From Streptomyces sp. NBC_00483 (GTDB taxonomy: Bacteria; Actinomycetota; Actinomycetes; Streptomycetales; Streptomycetaceae): DNA of 64,000 nucleotides. The notes beneath the pieces are model-generated. The model saw nothing but the letters and a program-made list of their open reading frames with translations. It had not been told where the DNA came from and did not search any database. The position numbers and the translations under genes were made by a program. The stretch is from the NCBI RefSeq assembly GCF_036013745.1, contig NZ_CP107880.1, forward strand, positions 7,626,001-7,690,000. The letters run 5' to 3'. Position 1 is the stretch's first letter. Each line of letters starts with the position of its first letter. Of this stretch, positions 7,943-14,607 are shown piece by piece.

Positions 7943-8254
7943 ATGAACACATACAAGAGCACGCTTTTTCAGACCAAGCGCATACCTGGATTCCCCAGCT
8001 ACATCGTCACCGATTCGGGAATCGTATTCGGCCCCAGGAACGGCTTCGACGAGCCCCTGAGTTCCACCCTGCGACCCGACGGGCGCCTGTGGGTCCAACT
8101 AGTCGCCCCGAACGGGACGGGCCGCCACAAGGGCATAGACAGGCTTGTCTGCATGACGTTCAACGGGCCATCGCCTACCCCGCGCACGCGGGTACGGCAT
8201 ATTGACGGAGACCCGAGGAACAACCGGGCCGAGAATCTCGTATGGGCCGCGTAG
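7943..8254 (+). CDS. Short NUMOD4/HNH endonuclease-like protein
   Basis: 103 residues: NUMOD4-like start (IPGFPSYIVTDSGIVFG), then an HNH_3 core (GIDRLVCMTFNGP, RVRHIDGDPRNNRAENLVW with the His and Asn ligands). It stops right after the HNH core, without the C-terminal zinc knuckle of the divergent HNH gene at 6757. No strong ribosome site is visible. The two HNH genes flank and face away from the control region. It could be a homing or nicking enzyme acting at that region, or a solitary selfish gene. Confidence 0.75.
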   Translation: MNTYKSTLFQTKRIPGFPSYIVTDSGIVFGPRNGFDEPLSSTLRPDGRLWVQLVAPNGTGRHKGIDRLVCMTFNGPSPTPRTRVRHIDGDPRNNRAENLVWAA

Positions 8255-8265
8255 CCGCCATGGCA

Positions 8266-8302
8266 AAGCCCCGCTACCGGGTTCGAGGCAGTAGCGGGGC
8301 TT
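8266..8302 (+). terminator. Rho-independent-like terminator
   Basis: AAGCCCCGCTAC (8266-8277) pairs perfectly with GTAGCGGGGCTT (8291-8302), 12 bp with a 13-base loop. It follows the HNH gene by 11 bases. Confidence 0.85.
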
Positions 8303-8611
8303 GACCGCGCGGCCGGGGGAGTTGTTGTGCACCGCATCCCGCGTCCATCGCCATGACTTCCGGCCGCGCAGTCTGATCAACGCACCAGGGCCGGATTGGT
8401 TCCGCACGTGCCCGAAGATCACCCTTGGGTATGAACGGGTATCAGGTGTTGACGCATTCCACCCGCGTACCGGGCGTATTACGCAATCGAGAGACCTTCC
8501 GGACGCTCCTGTTCCCTCAGCCGCCCGGAAGTATCTCCACCTCGGGGGTTGCGGATAGGGCTCCGAGGCCTTTCTGTCCGTTTATCGAACATTCCCGTAT
8601 GTCCGTTTCGC

Positions 8612-8629
8612 GTGGTATCATATAACCAC
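8612..8629 (+). promoter_or_regulatory. -10 region overlapped by a short inverted repeat
   Basis: TATCAT (8616-8621) lies within GTGGT-N8-ACCAC (8612-8629), about 50 bases before the ribbon-helix-helix gene at 8679. The layout suggests autoregulation by that protein. The -35 box is poor. Confidence 0.4.
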
Positions 8630-8678
8630 GGGCTAACTCTAGCCAACAAACCCCTTCTAAACCTCAAGGGATACCCCT

Positions 8679-8861
8679 ATGCCTGAACAGCGATCGAATC
8701 CAGCAAACACCAAACGAACTGTAATGCGATTCCACTGTCCCGCATGGCTACAGGAAGCCATCGTGGAGGCGTGCAACGAATATGAAATGTCCGCTAGCGA
8801 ATACGTCCGCATGGTTCTCACCAAGGACCTGTCCGCCCGAGGGTTCTTCGAGAACAAGTGA
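8679..8861 (+). CDS. Ribbon-helix-helix DNA-binding protein
   Basis: 60 residues. Residues 16-50 (VMRFHCPAWLQEAIVEACNEYEMSASEYVRMVL) give a beta strand followed by two helices, the MetJ/Arc/CopG fold; the strand residues would read the DNA major groove as a dimer. The ribosome site AAGGGA is about 8 bases upstream of ATG. It lies 28 bases before the helicase gene and probably forms an operon with it, so it may control copy number or replication in the way small plasmid CopG proteins do (inference). An antitoxin role is less likely because no toxin gene is adjacent. Confidence 0.7.
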   Translation: MPEQRSNPANTKRTVMRFHCPAWLQEAIVEACNEYEMSASEYVRMVLTKDLSARGFFENK

Positions 8862-8889
8862 TCCTGAGATGCCAGAGGAGGCACAAGGA

Positions 8890-10464
8890 ATGAGTAAGAC
8901 CATCATCACAGTTGGTAAGAATCACGAGTATGACCTGGTCGGGCCGCCGTTGGGTGAAGGTGTACCCGGTGCACTGAACGACCAGGACGTTACTCCAGAG
9001 CAGTTTGAGAAATACCAAAGGATGTTCCCCAACGTCCGCGTCAGGCGCTGGTCTGACAGTGGCCTTGCGGAAAGGGTGATTGATCTTTACGGAGACCGCA
9101 TCCGCTACAACCCCGCCTTCAAGACCCACTACGTGTGGAACGAGGAGACGCGGCTTTGGCAAGAGACCGACCACGGGGCGTTCGTACACCTTGTGGGGAA
9201 GGTCATTACGGAGCACCTCCCTTGTGAGGATCTGTTCTACAGCGAAGCCAAGGTGGAGCGTGGGGGGAAGCTCGTAAGTGAGCGGGACGACTTCCGCAGA
9301 TGGCGTCGAAGCGTGGACACGGAAGCCCGCTTCAACGCAGTGGCGCGGTTCCTAACCAGCTTCCCGGAGCTACGCATAACGTTGGACGATTTCGACAAGG
9401 ACCCTTGGACTCTCAACACCCCGAACGGCGTGATCGATATGCGTGAACGCAGCCGGTCACCGCGCCCCGCCGAGCCCGGAGACATGCTTACCCGTGTGAC
9501 GGGCGTGGGTATCGACGAGGTAGGGACGGAGCCATTCGAGTTTGAGAAGTTCTTGCACCTGGTGCAGCCCAACCCGGAGCACCGCAAGTACCTACAGGTA
9601 CTGCTCGGTATGGCCGCGTATGGCGACCCCGGTGAGCACATGTTCGTGTTCCACCAGGGAGAGGGCGGAAACGGCAAGGGTGTGCTTCTGAGGCTCTTGA
9701 ATATGGTCCTGGGGGACTACTACCGGACGGCCTCACGAACGGGCCTCACAGTGGCAGGTAACACCTTTGAAGAGTCGACGTGGCCCGGTGTTCGTCTACT
9801 CGTCGGGGACGAGATGGGTAACGCGGACCTTGACCAGAACAAGCTCAAGGACCTTACGGGTGGTGGCCAGATCATGGCGAACGCCAAACACAAGCCACAC
9901 GCTCCGTTCACGCCCAGGTTCTCTCTGCACCTCTGTGGGAACGAGTGGCCCACGCTGGCCAACACGGATTCAATCGAGCGCCGCTATCGCCCTGTGGCCT
10001 GGACGGTAAAGCCGTCGAGCGACGAATGGGCGCAGTTCCAGCGGAACGGCCAGAAGGACCCTGCCGACTACCTGTTTGAGGAGGAGGGGGAACAGATCCT
10101 CTCTTGGATTCTGGCCGGATACCTGACGTACAGGGTCCACGGCCTCAACGTGCCTCAAGATCTTCAGGACATGGCCGCCGAACAGTTGCTAGCCAATGAC
10201 TCGGTGACCCTTTTCGCGACATCATGCCTTGTGGCCGATGACGGGTGGGACGACGACAGCGCAGACGGTTGCTTCAAAATCTCGCAGAAGGAGATGTACT
10301 CGCAGTACAAGAGGTGGTGTCGACAGGCTGGACACACTGCGCAGGGGGTTAAGCAGTTCAACCGGGATCTGAGAAAGTGCGCATCCGGGCTTGGTTTCGC
10401 TCACAACGCTTCACGCGGGCGCCCGGCATGGGTCGGCGTGCGGTATGAGGAGTCCGACGACTGA
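8890..10464 (+). CDS. P4/D5-type SF3 replicative helicase (primase-helicase family)
   Basis: 524 residues. Residues about 55-230 fit the D5_N region (LYGDRIRYNPAFKTHYVWNE). The SF3 helicase core follows: Walker A GEGGNGKG at about 256-263, Walker B LLVGDEM near 303, motif C HLCGNEWP near 346 and an Arg-finger region SIERRYRP near 360. The C-terminus (MYSQYKRWCRQAGHTAQGVKQFNRDLRK) is a winged-helix type DNA-binding tail. No archaeo-eukaryotic primase active site is apparent, so it should unwind the origin and may rely on host primase. ATG at 8890 is chosen for GAGGAGG 8 bases upstream. This is the element's replication gene. Confidence 0.9.
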   Translation: MSKTIITVGKNHEYDLVGPPLGEGVPGALNDQDVTPEQFEKYQRMFPNVRVRRWSDSGLAERVIDLYGDRIRYNPAFKTHYVWNEETRLWQETDHGAFVHLVGKVITEHLPCEDLFYSEAKVERGGKLVSERDDFRRWRRSVDTEARFNAVARFLTSFPELRITLDDFDKDPWTLNTPNGVIDMRERSRSPRPAEPGDMLTRVTGVGIDEVGTEPFEFEKFLHLVQPNPEHRKYLQVLLGMAAYGDPGEHMFVFHQGEGGNGKGVLLRLLNMVLGDYYRTASRTGLTVAGNTFEESTWPGVRLLVGDEMGNADLDQNKLKDLTGGGQIMANAKHKPHAPFTPRFSLHLCGNEWPTLANTDSIERRYRPVAWTVKPSSDEWAQFQRNGQKDPADYLFEEEGEQILSWILAGYLTYRVHGLNVPQDLQDMAAEQLLANDSVTLFATSCLVADDGWDDDSADGCFKISQKEMYSQYKRWCRQAGHTAQGVKQFNRDLRKCASGLGFAHNASRGRPAWVGVRYEESDD

Positions 10465-10792
10465 CACCGCCACCACAACTCCCGTACAGAATCCGGGAGT
10501 TGAGGGCACCGGCTGCTCGCCGGCCTCGGGACGCGTCGGTCCTAGATCGGCGCTCCCCAAACCCGGCCACGTTTCCTAGGACTGCTGTCCGTCTGTGTCG
10601 CTCACCGGTGCGGGAGGGTCGTTGTTCAGTTGGTCCATAAATGTCTCTTATGTCCACCAGGGCGTCAAGGGTTTCCGAGGGCATTTCTTTACGTGCCGGT
10701 AACATCACGCAAAGTTTTTCAGGGAATTCCGACAAGTGGGCGTAATCTTAACCATATCAACCAAATTCAATAGAGTAAGGAAGGTGAACGTC
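10465..10792. other. Intergenic region after the helicase gene
   Basis: 328 bases with a terminator (10476-10502) at the start. No supported gene is seen in the rest; a minus-strand open frame here lacks a usable start. Confidence 0.5.
10476..10502 (+). terminator. Terminator after the helicase gene
   Basis: CAACTCCCG (10476-10484) and CGGGAGTTG (10494-10502) form a perfect 9-bp stem with a 9-base loop, 12 bases after the stop codon. Confidence 0.75.
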
Positions 10793-11098
10793 ATGTTCAA
10801 TAAGCAGAACAAGGAAGACAGGAAAGCCGCAAAGGAGACCGTGAAGGACCAGAAGGGGTCGGTAGAAGATCTCTCAATCACGATCATTCGCACCACCCGG
10901 CTGGACGCCGGTTTCGCAGACTGCAAGTGGGGGATAACCAACGGCTACGGCTATCTCGTCAAGGCCGGAGTTTTCCCCGGTTATAACCGGACCCTGACGC
11001 ACGCTAGGAAGGCGGCTGACAAGCTCCGGGCCAAGGCGGGACTAGAGCCCCTGGAGTATGCCGTGAAGACCGTGAACGCGGTTCGTACGGTCTCGTGA
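10793..11098 (+). CDS. Small protein of unknown function
   Basis: 101 residues, not recognised. The first 25 residues are very charged (Lys/Asp/Glu: NKQNKEDRKAAKETVKDQKG), followed by a compact alpha/beta region (ITIIRTTRLDAGFADCKWGI) and a basic helix (HARKAADKLRAKAG). ATG at 10793 has the ribosome site AAGGAAGG upstream; an upstream in-frame start at 10736 would add a tail without such a site. It overlaps the next gene by ATGA, so the two are translationally coupled. A nucleic-acid-binding role is possible but unsupported. Confidence 0.6.
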   Translation: MFNKQNKEDRKAAKETVKDQKGSVEDLSITIIRTTRLDAGFADCKWGITNGYGYLVKAGVFPGYNRTLTHARKAADKLRAKAGLEPLEYAVKTVNAVRTVS

Positions 11099-11250
11099 TG
11101 GACCCGAACCTGAACGCCCGCCTGCGGCACTCAGACGCTTGCCCGAGCTGCGGGCAGCCCCGGCCTGCCAACAAGCCCCCAGGGCCCACAGGGAAGCTGC
11201 TTTACAACTGCTCAGGCTGTCAGCGCCGATGGGCGCGATGGCTTCCCTGA
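11098..11250 (+). CDS. 50-residue zinc-ribbon protein
   Basis: A short gene coupled to its upstream neighbour by an ATGA overlap. Two CxxC pairs (CPSCGQPRP at residues 15-23 and CSGCQRRW at 38-45), 19 residues apart, make a classic zinc ribbon, and the tail is Arg/Trp-rich (CQRRWARWLP). It is probably a DNA- or protein-binding accessory factor. A strong terminator follows 24 bases after the stop, which supports a two-gene transcription unit. Confidence 0.65.
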   Translation: MDPNLNARLRHSDACPSCGQPRPANKPPGPTGKLLYNCSGCQRRWARWLP

Positions 11251-11274
11251 GATACGAGCGAAAAGAATCCCTGT

Positions 11275-11309
11275 AGGCCTCCGAATTTCTCTCCGGAGGC
11301 CTTCTTTGT
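11275..11309 (+). terminator. Terminator
   Basis: AGGCCTCCG (11275-11283) pairs with CGGAGGCCT (11294-11302), followed by TCTTTGT. Confidence 0.85.
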
Positions 11310-11377
11310 GGGAATTCGCAGGTCAAATGCAATTACGCCCTACATACCATCGAGTATGCGAAATGTCAAGCTGGACC

Positions 11378-11386
11378 TGCTATAAT
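11378..11386 (+). promoter_or_regulatory. Extended -10 promoter of the late-type gene block
   Basis: TGCTATAAT: a perfect TATAAT (11381-11386) with the extended -10 TGn. There is no good -35 box. It lies 41 bases ahead of the gene at 11427 and directly after the previous terminator region, so it likely drives 11427-14366 and perhaps the tape-measure gene. Confidence 0.65.
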
Positions 11387-11426
11387 TAATACATGAGTCA
11401 CACTGAATCATGAGAAGGGAGTGAGA

Positions 11427-11588
11427 ATGCAGCGCAAAGAGCTGAAGAAGTACCCCGAGCACCTCAATGGGTATTTCCCAAAAGACCAGGCTGACAGCAT
11501 CCACGCACTCGCCGAGGCGAGAGATGTACCGGCCGCCCACATACTTCGCGAAGCCGTGAAGTTCTATCTCCGAGTACTTGCTGAATAG
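11427..11588 (+). CDS. Second ribbon-helix-helix-like protein
   Basis: 53 residues, starting at ATG 11427 with ribosome site GAAGGGAG. The pattern LNGYFPKDQADSIHALAEARDVPAAHILREAVKFYL is one strand plus two helices with the turn at ARDVPA, as in Arc/CopG proteins. It is the first gene after the TATAAT promoter, so it may be the autoregulator of the structural block. It differs from the first ribbon-helix-helix protein (8679) in sequence, so the element appears to carry two regulatory circuits. Confidence 0.6.
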   Translation: MQRKELKKYPEHLNGYFPKDQADSIHALAEARDVPAAHILREAVKFYLRVLAE

Positions 11589-11609
11589 TTCCTAGAAAGG
11601 AATTTGAAA

Positions 11610-11990
11610 ATGTCGAATGTTGAAGTAACCCCGAACTATCTGACCGTGGACACGTCCACCCCCGAGCCAGCAGGGCAAGCCGTCGGTACCGGTGACACCG
11701 CCGTACTCACTCCCGACGAGCACAAGCCTTTCAAGGGCCGGTATCTGCTCATCCGCATGAAGGAAAGTGGCTCTGTGGCCACCTCTACCGCCACCGTCAA
11801 GGCAGGCGACCGCGCTTCACAGCACGTTCGCGGTGACCGTACCGCCGAGACGTTCACGTCAGGTCAAGTCAAGTATGTACAGGTCGACTTGAACCGGTAC
11901 CTCCAGGCCGATGGAAGCGTCCACATCGACGTGGGCGGCGTCAGCGGATCGGTGACCTTCACGGTCATCCAACTGAGCAACCGCACCTGA
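11610..11990 (+). CDS. Small beta-rich virion-like protein (decoration/capsid-associated?)
   Basis: 126 residues, starting at ATG 11610 with GAAAGG upstream. It is almost all predicted beta: GRYLLIRMKESGSVATSTATVKAGD, then QVKYVQVDLNRYLQADGSVHIDVGG and VTFTVIQL. The TVKAGD ... DLNRYLQADGSVHIDV ... FTVIQL layout resembles small head-decoration or capsid-associated proteins of tailed phages, a resemblance by pattern only. It has no signal peptide or Cys. It is the only candidate head-type protein in the element. A non-structural role cannot be excluded. Confidence 0.45.
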   Translation: MSNVEVTPNYLTVDTSTPEPAGQAVGTGDTAVLTPDEHKPFKGRYLLIRMKESGSVATSTATVKAGDRASQHVRGDRTAETFTSGQVKYVQVDLNRYLQADGSVHIDVGGVSGSVTFTVIQLSNRT

Positions 11991-12020
11991 GCAACACCCC
12001 TTTTTTTTTTGCAGCACAAG

Positions 12021-12038
12021 CGTTGACACGAGTCAACG
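12021..12038. promoter_or_regulatory. Palindrome after a T10 tract
   Basis: CGTTGAC-ACGA-GTCAACG, perfect 7-bp arms. A run of ten T (12001-12010) precedes it. It uses the same GTTGAC/GTCAAC half-sites as 7476-7492 in inverted order, so it may be an operator for the coupled genes beginning at 12133. Confidence 0.5.
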
Positions 12039-12132
12039 AGGCTAGAAGCCACAGCAACACCAAACCCCGGCCAGGTGCCGGAGATTGAGGGCAAGACCAT
12101 GACCAATGACTTCTTAAAAGTGAGGCATCACA

Positions 12133-12504
12133 ATGCAGTTCATCAAAAATCACGAGACCCCGCCCATCTGGCCGGATGAGGTCGCCGCAGCGATCTGCGA
12201 TCCCAACGAGGACTTTGGCGACGGGCCTGCCCCCGCCGACTATGACCCGTACGAGAACTACTTCCTGAACGACGCTTGGGCCAACAAGATCGGATCGTTC
12301 GACTCGCTCTATCTTCAGCAGTTCCGACCGTCCGAACCTTGTGGGTGTGGCCAGGAGTTCGACACAGCGGCCGTGTTCGTGATCCACGCCGAGGACTGTC
12401 TCCAGGCGCCGGAGTACCGCTACGAGCCCGCCTACCGGGCGATCTTCACTCGCAGGTCTTTCCTAGCCTCACAGCGCGCGCTCAGCGCCAAGGTCGGTGA
12501 GTGA
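12133..12504 (+). CDS. Zinc-finger protein, first of a paralogous pair
   Basis: 123 residues. Residues 69-89 (PCGCGQEFDTAAVFVIHAEDC) form a Cys-x-Cys ... His-x3-Cys finger with ligands C70, C72, H85 and C89. The same finger recurs in the next gene. The acidic first half (PDEVAAAICDPNEDFGDGPAP, then YDPYENYFLNDAW) is unlike its partner. It starts a train of five genes joined by 4-bp overlaps. The function is unknown; small zinc fingers of this kind in phage-like elements often bind host polymerase or nucleic acid. Confidence 0.65.
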   Translation: MQFIKNHETPPIWPDEVAAAICDPNEDFGDGPAPADYDPYENYFLNDAWANKIGSFDSLYLQQFRPSEPCGCGQEFDTAAVFVIHAEDCLQAPEYRYEPAYRAIFTRRSFLASQRALSAKVGE

Positions 12505-12794
12505 CCGTGGATTTCATCGTGATCAACCGTGACGCGGTGCTCGACGAGTCGCTGTCCGATATCGAGCTTGCCCACCACTTCAAACCCGCTCGCCCCTGTG
12601 ACGACTGTGGCCAGGCGTTTGAAACGGCGGCCTTGTACATCGCCCATCACGCCGACTGCCCTGGGCTGGCTTTCAGTTCAACACCGTTCGAGTTCCACAG
12701 CGCCACCGAAATTGAGGCCTCCCGCCGCTGGCGAGATGGCGTCGTACGCGCTCTCACAGCACCTGCCACTTTTTGGGGAGGCAACACCAAATGA
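12501..12794 (+). CDS. Zinc-finger protein, second of a paralogous pair
   Basis: 97 residues, GTG start overlapping the previous stop (GTGA). The finger PCDDCGQAFETAALYIAHHADC (residues 32-53: C33, C36, H49, C53) aligns closely with the first paralogue: both read PC..CGQ.F.TAA...H...DC. This points to tandem duplication followed by divergence outside the finger. Here the first pair is CxxC, whereas the upstream copy has CxC. Unknown function. Confidence 0.62.
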   Translation: MTVDFIVINRDAVLDESLSDIELAHHFKPARPCDDCGQAFETAALYIAHHADCPGLAFSSTPFEFHSATEIEASRRWRDGVVRALTAPATFWGGNTK

Positions 12795-13147
12795 AGAACA
12801 CAGAAAACCACCGCAAGCACCCCGTACATGACCTGTCTGTAGACATCACCACTGGTGACATGACGACCGGCTTCTACTACGCCTTTTACAACGTCGACAC
12901 CAAGCGGAAGTACGTGACGATCGACTTCGTCCAGCACGAGCTTTCTCGACTTGTCGTCGAGTGCTTCCTGGACCGGGAGTTGACTGCCGACGAGCACGTC
13001 CACCACCTCAACGGACAGACCGCCCAGGACAGCATCGCGAACCTGGAAGTCCGCGACTACGCCGAGGAACTTCCTCCCGTCGGCACTGTGCCGACGCCGA
13101 CGTTCAACTTCAACAAGTCACCCAAGAAGCTGGGGGTTTGGTCATGA
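12791..13147 (+). CDS. HNH-like protein (third in the element)
   Basis: 118 residues, ATGA overlap with the previous gene. Residues 67-87 (ADEHVHHLNGQTAQDSIANLE) match the HNH_3 core, with H71/H72, N74 and N84 as candidate metal and catalytic residues. No NUMOD4 domain is present; the N-terminal part (YYAFYNVDTKRKYVTIDFVQHELSRLVV) supplies the strand and helix that precede such cores. It may be a nuclease or nickase, and its place inside a coupled operon argues against a freshly inserted homing gene. Confidence 0.6.
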   Translation: MKNTENHRKHPVHDLSVDITTGDMTTGFYYAFYNVDTKRKYVTIDFVQHELSRLVVECFLDRELTADEHVHHLNGQTAQDSIANLEVRDYAEELPPVGTVPTPTFNFNKSPKKLGVWS

Positions 13148-14049
13148 CCGACGTTTTCGATTCTCTACGAAAGGCCGACCCCGAGCGCGAGGCGACCGAA
13201 GCGGCAAGGGCAGCCGGTCGACAGAGCAAGCTCGCAAAGGCCGGAGCGCTCGCCCAGGGTGATCTGGAAGCCGCCGCGATAATCGAAGTCGACCGTATCG
13301 AGGCGCAGTTGAAGGCCGCGGAGGAGGCGGAAGGTGAGATGCTGTTCCGGCTCACATCGGGGACCGGCGCCCCTGTGAAGCGGGAGGCTCTTGAACAAGC
13401 CCGGCGTGACGTCGACTTCTTCGCGAAGCAACTCGTCGGCGCGGGTGCCAAGCTCGACCGTGCCAGGGACGAGATGCGTCGCCGCGAACTGGCGCAACTG
13501 GCCAAGGAAGTCGCGGAGTTCGCCGACAGCCCCAGCTCGCCGGCTCGCCGCGCAAGCAAGGCGTACAGGGCCGCTGACGAAGCCCTCCGAGAAGCCCTTG
13601 CTGCTGTGGAGGAGCACAACAGTGCAGTAGCAGCCTTCAAGCTCCGTGCACGCGAGCTGGACGCCAAGGAGAGCCGAGGGCCCGCCTATCCGGCTGAGCC
13701 TGTGGCGTTCGACTTCAGCAAGCTGGTCAGTGGTCCATACGTCCTTGACCGGGTCGATGGGCGCCAAATGGCCGCGTACGTGGTGAACATCGTGAACCCG
13801 GACATCGACACTCGCCCCCACGGACGGGCCGTCACGCACCCGTACAAGGACGTTGGCGCTCTGGCGTCCGTTGTCTCGGGGGTCTGCAACCGGAAGATGC
13901 CTGACGCCGAGCGCCTCTACTACCGCGACGCAGACGGCTATAGCTTCGCGTTCGACCAGGCGCCCGGCCTAGTCGAGGTCGCTAACAAGGGCCTGTCGAA
14001 GATCTCCCACGATGACGTCTGGGACTGGAACCGGAAGGCTCGCCGATGA
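13144..14049 (+). CDS. Coiled-coil protein of unknown function
   Basis: 301 residues, ATGA overlap on both sides. Residues 1-190 are a long charged helix (EREATEAARAAGRQSKLAKAGA, RIEAQLKAAEEAEGEMLF, LDRARDEMRRRELAQLAKEVAEF) rich in Ala/Glu/Arg, probably a coiled coil. Residues about 200-301 are a globular domain (FDFSKLVSGPYVLDRVDGRQ, then NRKMPDAERLYYRDADGYSF). It is placed just before the tape-measure gene, where tail-assembly chaperones or scaffold-like proteins often lie, so an assembly role is plausible. No frameshift slippery site links it to the next gene. Confidence 0.55.
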   Translation: MTDVFDSLRKADPEREATEAARAAGRQSKLAKAGALAQGDLEAAAIIEVDRIEAQLKAAEEAEGEMLFRLTSGTGAPVKREALEQARRDVDFFAKQLVGAGAKLDRARDEMRRRELAQLAKEVAEFADSPSSPARRASKAYRAADEALREALAAVEEHNSAVAAFKLRARELDAKESRGPAYPAEPVAFDFSKLVSGPYVLDRVDGRQMAAYVVNIVNPDIDTRPHGRAVTHPYKDVGALASVVSGVCNRKMPDAERLYYRDADGYSFAFDQAPGLVEVANKGLSKISHDDVWDWNRKARR

Positions 14050-14366
14050 GTGAGATCAACGTCTACAACGTCGGCGACGACGACACGGGCTATCAACCGC
14101 CAAAAATTCCCGATGTGGTCACACAGGAATGGATCAACGAGGCCAGTCCGGCCGAGATGATGCTAGCGGCGAGTCAGGGCAAGCTCCGAGGGTCCGGCGC
14201 CTACGCGGTGCCGGTCGACCCCAACGAGAAGCCCCAGAAGCCGTTCCGGCCGTTCGCTCCCGAGCCTACGGGCCCGACGATTACGCGAGATGACCTCAAG
14301 CGCATGAGCACCGAGGACATCAACCGCGCGTACGCCGAGGGCCTACTCGACGATCTCCTCTACTGA
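14046..14366 (+). CDS. Small phage-type protein
   Basis: 106 residues, coupled to the coiled-coil gene by ATGA. The C-terminus ITRDDLKRMSTEDINRAYAEG, ending DDLLY, is a motif type seen at the C-termini of many actinophage structural-region proteins (xDLKxMxxExIxxAxxxGxLDDLL). The middle is proline-rich (KPQKPFRPFAPEPTGP). It is the last gene of the train; a terminator begins 5 bases after the stop. The exact role is unknown. Confidence 0.55.
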   Translation: MSEINVYNVGDDDTGYQPPKIPDVVTQEWINEASPAEMMLAASQGKLRGSGAYAVPVDPNEKPQKPFRPFAPEPTGPTITRDDLKRMSTEDINRAYAEGLLDDLLY

Positions 14367-14370
14367 TACC

Positions 14371-14406
14371 AGCCTCCGCCTCTTACGACCTTTCGAAGCG
14401 GAGGCT
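14371..14406 (+). terminator. Terminator ending the coupled gene train
   Basis: AGCCTCCGC (14371-14379) and GCGGAGGCT (14398-14406), 9-bp perfect stem, T following. A second hairpin CCCTGTGG/CCACAGGG lies at 14420-14452. Confidence 0.75.
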
Positions 14407-14530
14407 TCAAGACCCAACTCCCTGTGGATACACCACATTTCGCGCCACAGGGGGTTGCACCACCCGATAACTCCCGCTGATCGCACCACACACACACAGC
14501 TCTGGCCAGCGCTTCCTGTGATCAGCAACC

Positions 14531-14561
14531 AAGGGCAATCGACGATGTGTCGATTGCCCTT
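14531..14561 (+). terminator. Strong hairpin before the tape-measure gene
   Basis: AAGGGCAATCGAC (14531-14543) and GTCGATTGCCCTT (14549-14561): 13-bp perfect stem, 5-base loop, then TGTCGT. It is the third hairpin in 200 bases, and suggests that tape-measure expression is separated or attenuated. Confidence 0.8.
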
Positions 14562-14607
14562 TGTCGTATCCGAAATCAATTTGCTTACTACACCGAAAGG
14601 ACTTCAC

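Larger units (their letters stand above)
8255..8678. other. Intergenic region before the ribbon-helix-helix gene
   Basis: 424 bases with no supported gene. It begins with a terminator (8266-8302) and ends with an AT-rich promoter-like stretch near 8580-8630. The middle (8310-8580) shows nothing recognisable. Confidence 0.5.

Noticed and set aside
8266..8302. GGTTCGAG inside a hairpin resembles a tRNA T-arm
   Set aside because: No acceptor, D or anticodon arms can be drawn around it; it is a terminator.
10358..10735. Minus-strand open frame of 125 codons after the helicase gene
   Set aside because: Only a TTG start without a ribosome site, and its second half is antisense to the helicase gene; the residues give no recognisable domain.
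14420..14452. DnaA box from TGTGGATAC, also found at 20841
   Set aside because: Only eight of nine bases fit and the copies are not clustered, so chance is likely.
13144..14607. Programmed frameshift between the genes upstream of the tape measure, as for tail chaperones G/GT
   Set aside because: The junction is a plain ATGA overlap with no slippery heptamer.
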